Positions 49,099 through 57,681 of a DNA stretch of 57,681 nt are shown in pieces (the first letter of the stretch is position 1; each line of letters starts with the position of its first letter). The stretch is taken from positions 1-57,681 of the IMG/VR virus record IMGVR_UViG_3300047094_000686; one strand, 5' to 3'. A program made the position numbers and the translations under genes. The DNA is from a virus. The notes beneath the pieces were generated by a model, which saw only the letters and a program-made list of their open reading frames with translations, did not search any database and was not told the DNA's origin.

Positions 49099-50750
49099 GC
49101 ACCTATACAGCAATTATTGATTTAGTTGTAGAGGCTTCTCAAACTGGAGCCACTATCAATGCAGCAACATACCCAGGATTATCTAATCCTACAAATTATA
49201 ATGTTATTATAAATAAAATAACAGGTCAAGGTCAAGAAGAGGTACAAAATTTTAATGTATCTTCACAACCAATTACTGTAAGCAATTTAATAGCTGGAAC
49301 TTCATATGAGGCTGTTGTTATTCCATCCTTAAACGGTGTATTTGATCCACGGGGTCGTTGGACAAAGAAATTTAGTACTACATCTAGTTATGGGGGGCAA
49401 ACAGTTTCTTCAACAAGGCAAGATTTTAAAGTTAGCAAATCTTATTTACAATTAGCAGTAACTGCAGCCCAATATAAAAATAAACAGTCTGCTGTTTTTT
49501 ATAGAAATTTTGATTCATTAACAATTCCAACCACGTCAGCAGTTTCAACAACTAACGGAAATTCATATAATGCTGGGTATTTTTCTTTTGGAACAAGTCT
49601 AATAATGAAAGATACTTTAGAAAATACATTACATGCTGGAGGACTAGGATTCTTTTTAAATGAATCAGCAACAAGTGGTTATTATATAATTATGGAATCA
49701 ACTTCATCGTCTGCTGCAATTTTAGATAAAAAATCTGTAAGAATTGAAAAGTGGATAGGAAGTAACAAAATACCATTAAAAGAAGTGGGAACAAGAACTG
49801 AGTCTACCATAGAAGGAATATTTGGCGGAAGAACATATAATGTTGATGTTAAAGTTAAAATAGAAAACCAATCTGTTACCATTACAGCATTTATAAATGG
49901 ATACGGTATTACAGTAACTGATACAACATATAAAATAAATAATAAGGTAGAAGCAAAATCCACAATTTTACCTCCTACTAAAAAAATGTCATTAGTTTGC
50001 ACTAGAGGAGAAGTAGCCTTTGATTATGGGTACGCCAACACGCTGACACTAAAACAATATAACGACAGAATTTCAGAAATAAATATTTATCAAGGTCAAT
50101 TCAATAACGATTTAATAAATACATCATATGGTGATTTAATTTATATAGCTGATTATAAGGCTGATGAAATAGCTGCAAATAATAAAAAAGCGGTAGCGGT
50201 AGATGAATTTGGAACAGTAGTAAGAGAAATTGTTACAAGAGATGTATCATTTAATAAAAGGCCAGCTTATCCAACAATGTGGAGCACTGGTATAAATCCT
50301 TTTGCAAAAATACTTGGAAGTAAAATTTCTAATTTTGGCTCAAAGATATTTGTTATGAATAACACCTCACAAACAATACCATTATCAAATGGAGCAGAAG
50401 CCTCGTTTTTTCTTTTAGGAAATAGCTTAGGAAATTCAGGGGAGCTAGAGTATTCTACAGATGAATTAAACGATTATGTAAATAAAGAGCCAGCCGTGTT
50501 TATTTCTAGTTGGCTACAGAATGAGTCAGATGTAAAATCTCTTGCTAACTGGATTAAATCAAATGTTGTAAATAAAGGAAAAATTATAAATATGACAATT
50601 TTTGGAAACCCTCTAGTTTCAGTTGGAGACATAGTTTCTATTAAAAATACATATCAAGGACTTTCTGGAGACGAAAATTTTATTGTTACAGAAGTAAAAC
50701 ATTCGTTTTCTGAAGGATTGGAGACGTCAATTGCCTGCAGAACTTTATAG
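49095..50750 (+). CDS. Minor tail protein, hub-like C-part
   Basis: The start at 49095 (ATGA overlap with the upstream stop) gives 551 residues; an ATG at 49074 in the same frame would lie in the previous gene. The N-terminus looks FN3-like (TNYNVIINKITGQGQEEVQNF), the middle (about 120-330) is a LamG-like beta sandwich, and the end FGNPLVSVGDIVSIKNTYQGLSG...IVTEVKHSFSEGLETSIACRTL is the terminal domain of tail hub proteins. Confidence 0.7.
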   Translation: MSTYTAIIDLVVEASQTGATINAATYPGLSNPTNYNVIINKITGQGQEEVQNFNVSSQPITVSNLIAGTSYEAVVIPSLNGVFDPRGRWTKKFSTTSSYGGQTVSSTRQDFKVSKSYLQLAVTAAQYKNKQSAVFYRNFDSLTIPTTSAVSTTNGNSYNAGYFSFGTSLIMKDTLENTLHAGGLGFFLNESATSGYYIIMESTSSSAAILDKKSVRIEKWIGSNKIPLKEVGTRTESTIEGIFGGRTYNVDVKVKIENQSVTITAFINGYGITVTDTTYKINNKVEAKSTILPPTKKMSLVCTRGEVAFDYGYANTLTLKQYNDRISEINIYQGQFNNDLINTSYGDLIYIADYKADEIAANNKKAVAVDEFGTVVREIVTRDVSFNKRPAYPTMWSTGINPFAKILGSKISNFGSKIFVMNNTSQTIPLSNGAEASFFLLGNSLGNSGELEYSTDELNDYVNKEPAVFISSWLQNESDVKSLANWIKSNVVNKGKIINMTIFGNPLVSVGDIVSIKNTYQGLSGDENFIVTEVKHSFSEGLETSIACRTL

Positions 50751-50758
50751 TTTTAAAA

Positions 50759-50767
50759 TGGTATAAT
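50759..50767 (+). promoter_or_regulatory. Extended -10 promoter, near-leaderless start
   Basis: TGGTATAAT (TATAAT at 50762-50767) lies 8 nt before the ATG at 50776. There is no Shine-Dalgarno sequence. Confidence 0.6.
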
Positions 50768-50775
50768 AAAAATAT

Positions 50776-51576
50776 ATGAATACTCCAAATAAAAGATTAA
50801 GTATAAATGACCTTAATAGAGGCCAAGTTTTTGTTTTAACCGAAGATAGTCCAGAAACGGTGCTTGCGTTTCCAGGCACATATTTAATTTTAAAAGGAAG
50901 TAGCATAGACTATTCTAAATATTTAACTGCAAGTTTATATTCGGCAGGATCTGCCAGTGGATTATATGTAAATGAAGATGGAAATACTTTAGTAGATTCC
51001 CCAGATTTAGAAGATTTATTAGACATTCCAGAATTAACAGATATAGAAAGTGTAACTTATGAGCCATATTATGACACTACAACAAAATTACAAAAAGTTA
51101 GAGCTATAATTAGAATTAGAAATTCAAGTCAAAATAAAATTAATGTAGATGGGGTAGATGTTAGAATATCAAATCCTACTACAATTGTTCAAGTTGCAAG
51201 CAAATCATCTTTATCTGTTCCATTTGTTACTCCAACCCCCAGTGTGCCTTCTGTATACTTTAAAAGAGATGGGACAAGAATTTCTTGGGGATGGGACAAT
51301 GTTTCTGGACTTGGATCATATTCAAGTGTAAGATATGATTGGATAATAAGTTCATCAAGTGGATCATCCGCCACTGCTTTAAACAGTGGATCAAAAACTT
51401 ACTCTACAACAAATTCAAATAATATTGGAAGTAGCAATGTTATAAAAACTTATAGGGTAGACTCACGAGACGGAGACACATTAGCAACATCTTCATCTAG
51501 ATGGCTCAGAGTAAAAGCTGTAGTAACAGGAACAAACGGAACGGAATATTCCTCTGCATATTCCACACCAATTTAG
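50776..51576 (+). CDS. Minor tail protein with FN3-like domain (266 aa)
   Basis: The N-terminal half ends in SVTYEPYYDTTTKLQKVRAIIRIRNSSQNKINVDGV, a beta region, followed by Ser-rich VPFVTPTPSVPSVYFKRDGTRISWGWDNVSGLG and a fibronectin-like sandwich to the end (WLRVKAVVTGTNGTEYSSAYS). It probably decorates the tail tip. Its own leaderless promoter separates it from the hub genes. No catalytic motif. Confidence 0.6.
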   Translation: MNTPNKRLSINDLNRGQVFVLTEDSPETVLAFPGTYLILKGSSIDYSKYLTASLYSAGSASGLYVNEDGNTLVDSPDLEDLLDIPELTDIESVTYEPYYDTTTKLQKVRAIIRIRNSSQNKINVDGVDVRISNPTTIVQVASKSSLSVPFVTPTPSVPSVYFKRDGTRISWGWDNVSGLGSYSSVRYDWIISSSSGSSATALNSGSKTYSTTNSNNIGSSNVIKTYRVDSRDGDTLATSSSRWLRVKAVVTGTNGTEYSSAYSTPI

Positions 51577-51583
51577 GAGAAAA

Positions 51584-52711
51584 ATGATTAAAGGAACATA
51601 TATATACTATCAAGACGGAAAAGAAATTGCCCGTTCTTCAAACGTTATTACAAAATTTGGTAAAAGATTTTTAACAAATACAATTGCTGGTAATGTCTCT
51701 AATTTAAAAAAAGATATAGCGGTAGGAATTGATTACATATCTGCCACAGAAAATGACACCAAACTTGGATTTGAATTCTACAGAGTACCAGTATTTTTTG
51801 GATCATCTGACATACAGACAGTAGAAGGAGCATCTACATATTCTGCAATTTTTAAAACATCTATACCACAAGATGTAGAGGGACATATTAATGAAATAGG
51901 TTTATATCCATCAACTCGTTCTTCTATAAATAATTTTGATAGTAAATTTTTAACAGATTTTTCTAGCTATTTAGATTGGACTGACGAGGATTTATTTAAA
52001 GCAGATTTTTCTACTGACAATCCAAGAATAGGAAATAACTTAGTAGTAATGCAGTCAGACGGATCAGCATCAAATGAATATTTTTATAACATTTCACCAA
52101 TTGATTTATCTGGGTATAGTGCAAATGATACTTTAAGATTAGCATACAACAAATTAGATGCAAATTTAAGTTCTATTAAGATTAGACTTTATAGTTCTCC
52201 TACTCAGTATTTTCAGTATCAAATAAGCGCACCATCTAGCTTAGGACATACTATTACAAGCGACATCCCAATGTCTTTAATTTTTGCTGGAGCAAGCGTG
52301 TCGGCACCAGACAAATCATCTATTAATAAAATTGGAATTACAATAACCCCATCTGGAAGTTCCACTACATATGTTGGTTTTGATGGATTAAGAATTAACG
52401 ATGAAGATACTTTTGATCCATTCTTTGGATTAATTAGCAGATCTGTTGTTATTAATTCAACATCAATATCTGGAACATCTGGACAAAATACTATAACGGT
52501 TGGATCAATAAATAATTTATTTGTAGGGCAATCAGTTTCTGGAACTGGAATAGCGTCTGGCGCATTGGTTTCAGATATATTAAATAATACAGTAACTCTT
52601 TCAAAAAATAACACTGCAACAGTATCTGGTAGTGGATCTTTTTATGGAATTAAAAAAATTGCTGGTAGATCCTTAGATATAGAATATAAACTAGACCTAG
52701 ACTGGAACTAA
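51584..52711 (+). CDS. Tail-tip/fibre attachment protein (375 aa)
   Basis: The start MIKGTYIYYQDGKEIARSSNVITKFGKRFL and the segment HINEIGLYPSTRSS are a fibre-base pattern found in baseplate-fibre proteins. The middle (residues 130-290) has a carbohydrate-binding-module-like beta sandwich (RLAYNKLDANLSSIKIRLYSS). The tail SISGTSGQNTITVGSINNLFVGQSVSGTGIASG is a known phage fibre repeat. RBS AGGAG. It likely links the hub with the distal fibres. Confidence 0.65.
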   Translation: MIKGTYIYYQDGKEIARSSNVITKFGKRFLTNTIAGNVSNLKKDIAVGIDYISATENDTKLGFEFYRVPVFFGSSDIQTVEGASTYSAIFKTSIPQDVEGHINEIGLYPSTRSSINNFDSKFLTDFSSYLDWTDEDLFKADFSTDNPRIGNNLVVMQSDGSASNEYFYNISPIDLSGYSANDTLRLAYNKLDANLSSIKIRLYSSPTQYFQYQISAPSSLGHTITSDIPMSLIFAGASVSAPDKSSINKIGITITPSGSSTTYVGFDGLRINDEDTFDPFFGLISRSVVINSTSISGTSGQNTITVGSINNLFVGQSVSGTGIASGALVSDILNNTVTLSKNNTATVSGSGSFYGIKKIAGRSLDIEYKLDLDWN

Positions 52712-52712
52712 A

Positions 52713-54677
52713 ATGGCAGCATATCAAGATTTATTAAAAGACACCTCAGTTGCGGTAGAAAACGGTAATTATTTTGTCGTAACTATTACAGATCTTGAAT
52801 TAAATACAAACTACCCAATTCAGCTTAGATGGAAATATAAAGATGGAACATTTGGATTATGGTCCGCATCAAAAGTTTTAACTACTCCAGGAGAAACTCT
52901 TCCAGGAACCCCAGACCTACCAGTCGGCAGTGTAACTGCAGAGCCAGGTTTAATTAAAATAACTTGGAACGGAAATGATGCAGCTGGCAGAGCAATTACA
53001 AATATAGATAGAATTGATATATATATTGATGGTTCTCCATTCGATGGAACAAAGCCAGCAGGAAGTTTTAAAGCTGCAGGCACACAAACAATTGCAGCAC
53101 CAGCAGGAGAGTATGCAGTAGCATTATATGCTATATCAAATTATGGAAGTAGATCTGCAGTAAGTTTACCAAGGTCAATATTGGTTCCAGCAGTTGGAGA
53201 AATTGTTTTATCTCCAGAAGATCCAGACACACCAATAGTAACTGCAGGACTAGCCTCTGTTATTGTTGAATGGAGCGGTAAAAGTTTAGATACAAATGGC
53301 GACCCAGTAGATTTTACTAAAGGTAGTTTTGCTGGAGCAAAAGTATTTATAGGAACAGCATCTAACTTTACACCAAGTAACGATAACTGGGTTCATACAT
53401 TAAATTTTGCTAATGGCTCAAATAAAATTTCAATAGGTGTTGGAACTATTATTAATAAATCAACTGGCGCAACGCTACAGTATGGAGTTCCATACTATAT
53501 TAAAATAGATACAATAAATGCTAGTGGGGTTGCAAATGGACAACCAGTTTCTGCAGATGGAAATCCAATAACTGTATCTAAGCTACCAGCAAGCGAAATA
53601 AGCACGGGTACATTAACTGCAGATAATTCAATTACAGCAGGAGTTAGTAGCGGACAAAGAGTTGTTATATCTGGAAGCTCTTCCCCATTTATTATTTATG
53701 GAACAGACGGAACTACAAAATTATTAGAATATTTAACATCTGGAACTACTGGGACACTTGCAATAAAAGGATCTGGAACATTTACTGGAGATTTAGAAAT
53801 AGGATCAGGCAACACAATATTTAAAGCCGTGCCAGCAACTGGAATCTGGTTAGGAAATGCTAGCTATTTAAGCGCTCCATTTCGTGTATCTAATAGCGGA
53901 TATATTACAGCAACATATGGAGATATTGGTGGATGGAATTTAGGAGAGTCTTATCTACAAAACTCTACAGGAACTTTAAAAATAAATAGCGGAACAGATC
54001 CAAATATATTTTTAGGAAGTAGTTCTGGGTATCATTTTAGATTAACCCCCTCTTCCATCTCTCATTATAATGGCGGATCTCCAACTGGTAAATTTACATT
54101 AACAGCATCTCCTGGAACTGGAGACTCACATTTATCTATGTCTGGAAATATAACTGGTTCAACAATTACTGGATCTTCTTTTACATTAGTAGAAGGAAGC
54201 ACTGACAATGTATGGAATACTACAAAATTTAGAATTGGAGATTCAAATACAAAAATTGAATCTATAAATGCTACTGGAGTAATAACATTATATTCAGGAG
54301 CCGTACCAGCAGATATTACTAGCGGAGAAGAAGGTGGTTCTGAATCTAGTGGATATTCAGGTGGATCACAAATAGAATTAAGTACAGGTGGTTTAAAGAT
54401 ATATAATATTCCTACGTTAGGAAATGCTGTAACGGCAACATCAAGTTTATTAAATGGAAGTAGTGGTTTGCCAAGTACAAGTATTACAGATTATGCAAAT
54501 CCCGCTTATCCTGCCAGTGCGGGATATGGTGCTGCCGCAAGACAAAGAATGGTAGTTACTGATCCGTATAATAATAATATGTTAAAAAGAGGCCTTGGAG
54601 TTTACTACGGAACTAGGACGCAGGCCCCTACCGCAGCAACAGGGGTTGTTGGAGATCTATGGGTTAGCTGGGTCTAA
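52713..54677 (+). CDS. Central tail fibre / minor tail protein with FN3 domains (654 aa)
   Basis: Residues about 1-70 and 75-165 form FN3-like domains (ITDLELNTNYPIQLRWKYKDG; IKITWNGNDAAGRAITNIDRIDIYIDG), a third beta domain follows to about 290, and then a beta-helical shaft (SEISTGTLTADNSITAG, FRVSNSGYITATYGDIGGWNLG) of the kind seen in central fibres of actinophages. The end is variable and Ser/Gly rich. The stop overlaps the next ATG by one base. Confidence 0.75.
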   Translation: MAAYQDLLKDTSVAVENGNYFVVTITDLELNTNYPIQLRWKYKDGTFGLWSASKVLTTPGETLPGTPDLPVGSVTAEPGLIKITWNGNDAAGRAITNIDRIDIYIDGSPFDGTKPAGSFKAAGTQTIAAPAGEYAVALYAISNYGSRSAVSLPRSILVPAVGEIVLSPEDPDTPIVTAGLASVIVEWSGKSLDTNGDPVDFTKGSFAGAKVFIGTASNFTPSNDNWVHTLNFANGSNKISIGVGTIINKSTGATLQYGVPYYIKIDTINASGVANGQPVSADGNPITVSKLPASEISTGTLTADNSITAGVSSGQRVVISGSSSPFIIYGTDGTTKLLEYLTSGTTGTLAIKGSGTFTGDLEIGSGNTIFKAVPATGIWLGNASYLSAPFRVSNSGYITATYGDIGGWNLGESYLQNSTGTLKINSGTDPNIFLGSSSGYHFRLTPSSISHYNGGSPTGKFTLTASPGTGDSHLSMSGNITGSTITGSSFTLVEGSTDNVWNTTKFRIGDSNTKIESINATGVITLYSGAVPADITSGEEGGSESSGYSGGSQIELSTGGLKIYNIPTLGNAVTATSSLLNGSSGLPSTSITDYANPAYPASAGYGAAARQRMVVTDPYNNNMLKRGLGVYYGTRTQAPTAATGVVGDLWVSWV

Positions 54678-57283
54678 TGTCAGCAAAAGCTTATGTCAAA
54701 GTTACTAGTAGTTTATGGAAATCAGTAAACAAGGTATATGTTAAGGTAACTCCTACGTTATGGAAATCAGTAAATAAAATTTATGTTAAGGTTACAAGTA
54801 CTTTATGGAAAAGTTCATTTGGCGGTAGCGACGAACCAGTACAAATAACTAAACCTACGTTAACTGGAACTGGTAGAGTCGGAACAACAGTAACTAGATC
54901 CTCTGGAACATATAGCAATTATAATTCATTAATTACTAGAATTTTCTATACAACGGAAGTTGCCGAACAAGTTTCTGCATCAACAGTAGATCCTAGCGGA
55001 GGAGGTCTAACTGCTACAAATCCATATACGATACTGCAGTCAGATGCAACAGAGCCCCCATATTATTTTTATGCAATAGATGAAGTTCTTGGGGTAGACA
55101 ATGAAACATATTATTATTACAGCACACCTCCAATTGAGGCTAACATTAGCCAGATCGAAGATAATTTTAATAGAACTGTAGCAGGTGGACTAGGAACAGC
55201 AAGTGGCGGATATATTTATAGTGGACCATCTAGAAGTACAAGCTCATGGAGCGTTGATGGAAGCAGAGCAAGTAATAGCTCTAATGGATCAGGCTATCCA
55301 TTACAAACAGTAACAATAAATAGTAATAACCAAAATGTATCCGTAGATACATTTGGAGGTGGACTTGGCGTAGCAGTATGGGCCTCTTCTGCAAATTCTT
55401 GGTGGGCTGCAATCCCAACATATTCATACGAGTTAGGGCAGGGAACCGATTATACATGTACAAGTAATCAAACTGGTACTGAAGAAGAGTGCGATGCAGT
55501 AACTTATGTTTCTGGTGGAAGCAACCCTCAAAGTACTGGGTATATGATTTCCGATGTCGGTAAAAGATGTACTGCATGTACTACAACATCTAGCTCATAT
55601 AATTATGAGTGTACTAATAATGTTAGAGTAACAAATGCTGGAGACCCATGTCCAGAATACGAAAACTGGAGCTCTGCAATGCCTGGAGGAGAAAATACAG
55701 TTTGTTCTGGATCCTGTACTGAATCTTATGAATATGTATGTGCATCAGAGTGGTCCATGAATCAACCAGATTGTACAGGGCAATTACTAAGGCCAGATCC
55801 AACAGGCCCAAACCAGTTGTGTGCGTGTCAAAGTTATGAAGAAACTGTAGCAATATGTCCCTCTGCATATAATAATGATGGTCCTTGTGATGATGCAAAT
55901 ATAGGTGGAACTGCAATTGGAGACCAATGCAGTACATGCAATCCTTCAACCACTTATGCTTATTCTTATAGAAGTAATACATTAACTACTACATATGCAT
56001 GTAACAATGATACCTCATGTAGCGGAGCAGGGTGTTGTGATAATATTACTTACCGACCAGATCCAAATGGTTCTGGACAAAGATGTAGTGCGTGTGATAA
56101 TCGCACAAGTACATCTTATACATATTCATATTCTTTAAGAGCTAGTACTGGTACAACAACATATCCTTGCGATACACCAGTTAGTGGTTCTGCTAGTTGT
56201 CCGACTTACCGACCAGATCCAACTGGTTCTGGACAAAGATGTAGTGATTCCTGTACTCCAAGCACAAATACAACATATCCTTGCACTGGCTCAGTTAGCA
56301 ATGCAACTAGTTGCCCAGATACTGGATCACTTGCTGGGGATAGGTGCGGAACATGTACAGAAAGCGGAGGAACAACATACGGTTCATGTAGATCAACATC
56401 CCTTACTCCAGTTTGTCCTTCTTGCCCTGGCGGAACTACAAGTTTTGCTAGATATAATTGTACAACTGGAAACTGGCAATGTAGATGTGTTCAGCCTATT
56501 AGATATTCTTATTCAGTAAGACAATCAGTCAGTACTACAACTTATTCATATACAGTATCTAGCTCTACAACTACATATTTATGTGATGTTCCAGTTACAG
56601 GAAGTGGACAATGTCCAACAAGTCTTCCAGCTTCTGGCAGTGGACCAGGGCAAAGATGTACCGACTGTATATCATACTCATCAACCTCTTATGTATCTTA
56701 TTACACATTATCTACTGCACAAAGCTCTTATCTTTGTGAAAATTATACTACAGGGCAATCAAGTTGCCCAGGTGCTGGCAGCGGTCCAGGAGAAAGATGT
56801 ACCGATTGTACTGTTACAACAAGCAACTATTATAAAACAAGGATTGCAGAAATTCAAACAAGATATAAAACTAAAACAAGTACAACATTAACATATAATA
56901 ATTATAAAACTAGAAAATATTTGGGGGCAGTAGTTAATAAATCTTGGAAAGAAGTAGAGGAAACTACTGGAGATAAATATACTTATAATGCTAATATAAA
57001 TATATACTCATATTCATCTGGTACATTAACATTAAAATCTTCTGCTATTGTAAGCACATATGCTGCTCAAGCTGGAACTGAATTTAATAGTACTTTATAT
57101 CCAGATATTACTACAGTTACAGCAGTAACAACTGGTAACTCAATAAATGCAACTGGCTGGGTCGGATCAGAGTTTAATGTGGCATCAAGCACAAATACTG
57201 AGACAAAAGGAACGGCAGTAGGTGTAGTGGGCATCCCAGTTACAGAAAATATAGGCACTAAATTAGACAATTTCTCAGCCTAA
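54677..57283 (+). CDS. Cysteine-rich distal tail protein (868 aa)
   Basis: The N-terminus has a 15-residue unit, YVKVTxxLWKSVNK-type, three times (residues 5-47). A beta domain follows (about 55-270). Residues about 260-712 are rich in Cys, Ser, Thr and Tyr and hold recurring units such as TYRPDPTGSGQRCS and TTYPCDTPVSGSASCP, with Cys in spaced pairs like disulfide or metal knots. The last 150 residues are a beta knob without Cys. The closing position in the tail block suggests the receptor-binding tip. I know no family for the Cys-rich part. Confidence 0.7.
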   Translation: MSAKAYVKVTSSLWKSVNKVYVKVTPTLWKSVNKIYVKVTSTLWKSSFGGSDEPVQITKPTLTGTGRVGTTVTRSSGTYSNYNSLITRIFYTTEVAEQVSASTVDPSGGGLTATNPYTILQSDATEPPYYFYAIDEVLGVDNETYYYYSTPPIEANISQIEDNFNRTVAGGLGTASGGYIYSGPSRSTSSWSVDGSRASNSSNGSGYPLQTVTINSNNQNVSVDTFGGGLGVAVWASSANSWWAAIPTYSYELGQGTDYTCTSNQTGTEEECDAVTYVSGGSNPQSTGYMISDVGKRCTACTTTSSSYNYECTNNVRVTNAGDPCPEYENWSSAMPGGENTVCSGSCTESYEYVCASEWSMNQPDCTGQLLRPDPTGPNQLCACQSYEETVAICPSAYNNDGPCDDANIGGTAIGDQCSTCNPSTTYAYSYRSNTLTTTYACNNDTSCSGAGCCDNITYRPDPNGSGQRCSACDNRTSTSYTYSYSLRASTGTTTYPCDTPVSGSASCPTYRPDPTGSGQRCSDSCTPSTNTTYPCTGSVSNATSCPDTGSLAGDRCGTCTESGGTTYGSCRSTSLTPVCPSCPGGTTSFARYNCTTGNWQCRCVQPIRYSYSVRQSVSTTTYSYTVSSSTTTYLCDVPVTGSGQCPTSLPASGSGPGQRCTDCISYSSTSYVSYYTLSTAQSSYLCENYTTGQSSCPGAGSGPGERCTDCTVTTSNYYKTRIAEIQTRYKTKTSTTLTYNNYKTRKYLGAVVNKSWKEVEETTGDKYTYNANINIYSYSSGTLTLKSSAIVSTYAAQAGTEFNSTLYPDITTVTAVTTGNSINATGWVGSEFNVASSTNTETKGTAVGVVGIPVTENIGTKLDNFSA
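54689..54817 (+). repeat. Triplicated 45-nt coding repeat
   Basis: Three consecutive copies encode the 15-residue YVKVT-LWKSVNK unit at the start of the Cys-rich tail protein. The third copy is truncated after LWKSS. The unit probably anchors the protein to the tail. Confidence 0.8.
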
Positions 57284-57289
57284 CCGCTG

Positions 57290-57318
57290 TAGACAAATAT
57301 ACATATATTATGTATAAT
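57290..57318 (+). promoter_or_regulatory. Promoter after the tail gene block
   Basis: TAGACA (57290-57295), a 17-nt spacer and TATAAT (57313-57318); a leader of 18 nt holds AAGGAG before the ATG at 57337. Confidence 0.7.
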
Positions 57319-57336
57319 ATATAAAAAAGGAGAATA

Positions 57337-57609
57337 ATGGCAGAAACAAACCAACCAAATTTACCGCCAGTAAAAATTGCATTTATTATTGATGGTGAAG
57401 TTGTAGATATTTTGCATACAGACGAAAGATTGGGTGCAATATTTACAAGTAATCCAATTATGAAAAATGTTACTGGCAATCTATACACTGATGAAGGTGG
57501 GGTAGTATCAGTAGGCGCTTTATATAATTCAGAAACAGATCAGTTTTCACCAGCACCAGAACCAGAGCCAGAACCAGAGCCAATACCAATTATAGAACCA
57601 ACGGAGTAA
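57337..57609 (+). CDS. Conserved small phage protein with acidic Pro/Glu tail
   Basis: The 90-residue product has the segment VKIAFIIDGEVVDILHTDERLGAIF followed by a small beta region and a PEPEPEPEP tail. Versions of the first segment are widespread in phage structural blocks, where the function is unknown. AAGGAG and a good promoter support it. It may be a virion-associated chaperone or regulator; no motif decides. Confidence 0.6.
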   Translation: MAETNQPNLPPVKIAFIIDGEVVDILHTDERLGAIFTSNPIMKNVTGNLYTDEGGVVSVGALYNSETDQFSPAPEPEPEPEPIPIIEPTE

Positions 57610-57612
57610 ATA

Positions 57613-57681
57613 ATGTCAGAAAAAACACCTTTTCAAATATGGAAAGAAAAAAATGCTGGGGATAAAGTTCGTCCTTGGGAT
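57613..57681 (+). CDS. Partial gene at the window end
   Basis: The ATG at 57613 starts MSEKTPFQIWKEKNAGDKVR, which runs off the window after 23 codons. TPFQIWKEK...RPWD is a recognisable opening of a conserved phage protein of unknown function that often follows the tail genes. It starts three bases after the previous stop and so shares its transcript. Too little is present to describe more. Confidence 0.6.
   Translation, partial: MSEKTPFQIWKEKNAGDKVRPWD

Noticed and set aside
57337-57609. Frameshift or second frame in the PEPEPE tail region
   Set aside because: The repeat is short and in frame, and the following gene starts three bases after the stop.

Overview
The window is a contiguous piece of an AT-rich tailed-phage (siphovirus-type) genome. 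Recognisable hallmarks are an HK97-type portal, an S78-like prohead protease with a nested scaffold, an HK97-fold capsid protein, head-tail connectors, a major tail protein, tail assembly chaperones joined by a -1 frameshift, a 2380-residue tape measure protein and a run of minor tail proteins. Gene order, chaperone sequence, TTG/GTG starts, a PASTA domain, a class II (B12) ribonucleotide reductase and many promoters whose -10 box lies only 6-9 nt before the start codon (leaderless mRNAs) fit a phage of an AT-rich actinobacterium. The host is an inference. No terminase, polymerase, integrase or CRISPR array is visible, so the window is not the whole genome.

Layout. 1-4122 (+): a 2-oxoglutarate (2OG)/Fe(II) oxygenase, tRNA-Asn and tRNA-Glu, a GT32 glycosyltransferase, an HNH protein, tiny genes, a glutathione-peroxidase-like protein and a methyltransferase-like protein. 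4108-7785 (-): a methyltransferase, two tandem 2OG oxygenases, small genes and a membrane-anchored lytic transglycosylase. 7870-11177 (+): a GT4-like glycosyltransferase, adenosylcobalamin-dependent NrdJ and a holin-like protein. 11253-18983: a block of fibre/appendage proteins. 18996-28338: the unusual region. 28358-57681: a LamG-like protein, then the head and tail morphogenesis genes and the distal tail/fibre genes.

The most interesting system is at 18996-28338. Six further 2OG/Fe(II) oxygenases (nine in the window, all with an intact HxD...H triad and a basic residue ten positions after the distal His), a 39-residue CDGSH iron-sulfur protein and two DUF6065-like proteins form an almost gapless, translationally coupled operon behind a near-consensus promoter. 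The operon is bracketed by two structural proteins with the same odd design: an adhesion-type N-terminus (FN3-like or PASTA), a Phe/Pro array (PPFFPYF-type), then a C-terminal Hint (intein/hedgehog-type) domain that ends His-Asn-Lys-stop. A collagen-like fibre lies between the oxygenases and the second Hint protein. I infer a virion-protein maturation module: hydroxylation of Pro/Lys in the Phe/Pro arrays and collagen repeats, possible O-glycosylation by the two glycosyltransferases, and Hint self-cleavage that could activate or attach the array.

Other points of interest are an OmpA-type peptidoglycan-binding domain inside the tape measure protein, a strong internal ribosome site that would make a separate scaffold from the protease gene, a textbook C CCA AAC slippery site in the chaperone genes, and a cysteine-rich distal tail protein with a triplicated N-terminal unit. 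All calls are by eye from sequence; no database search was run.
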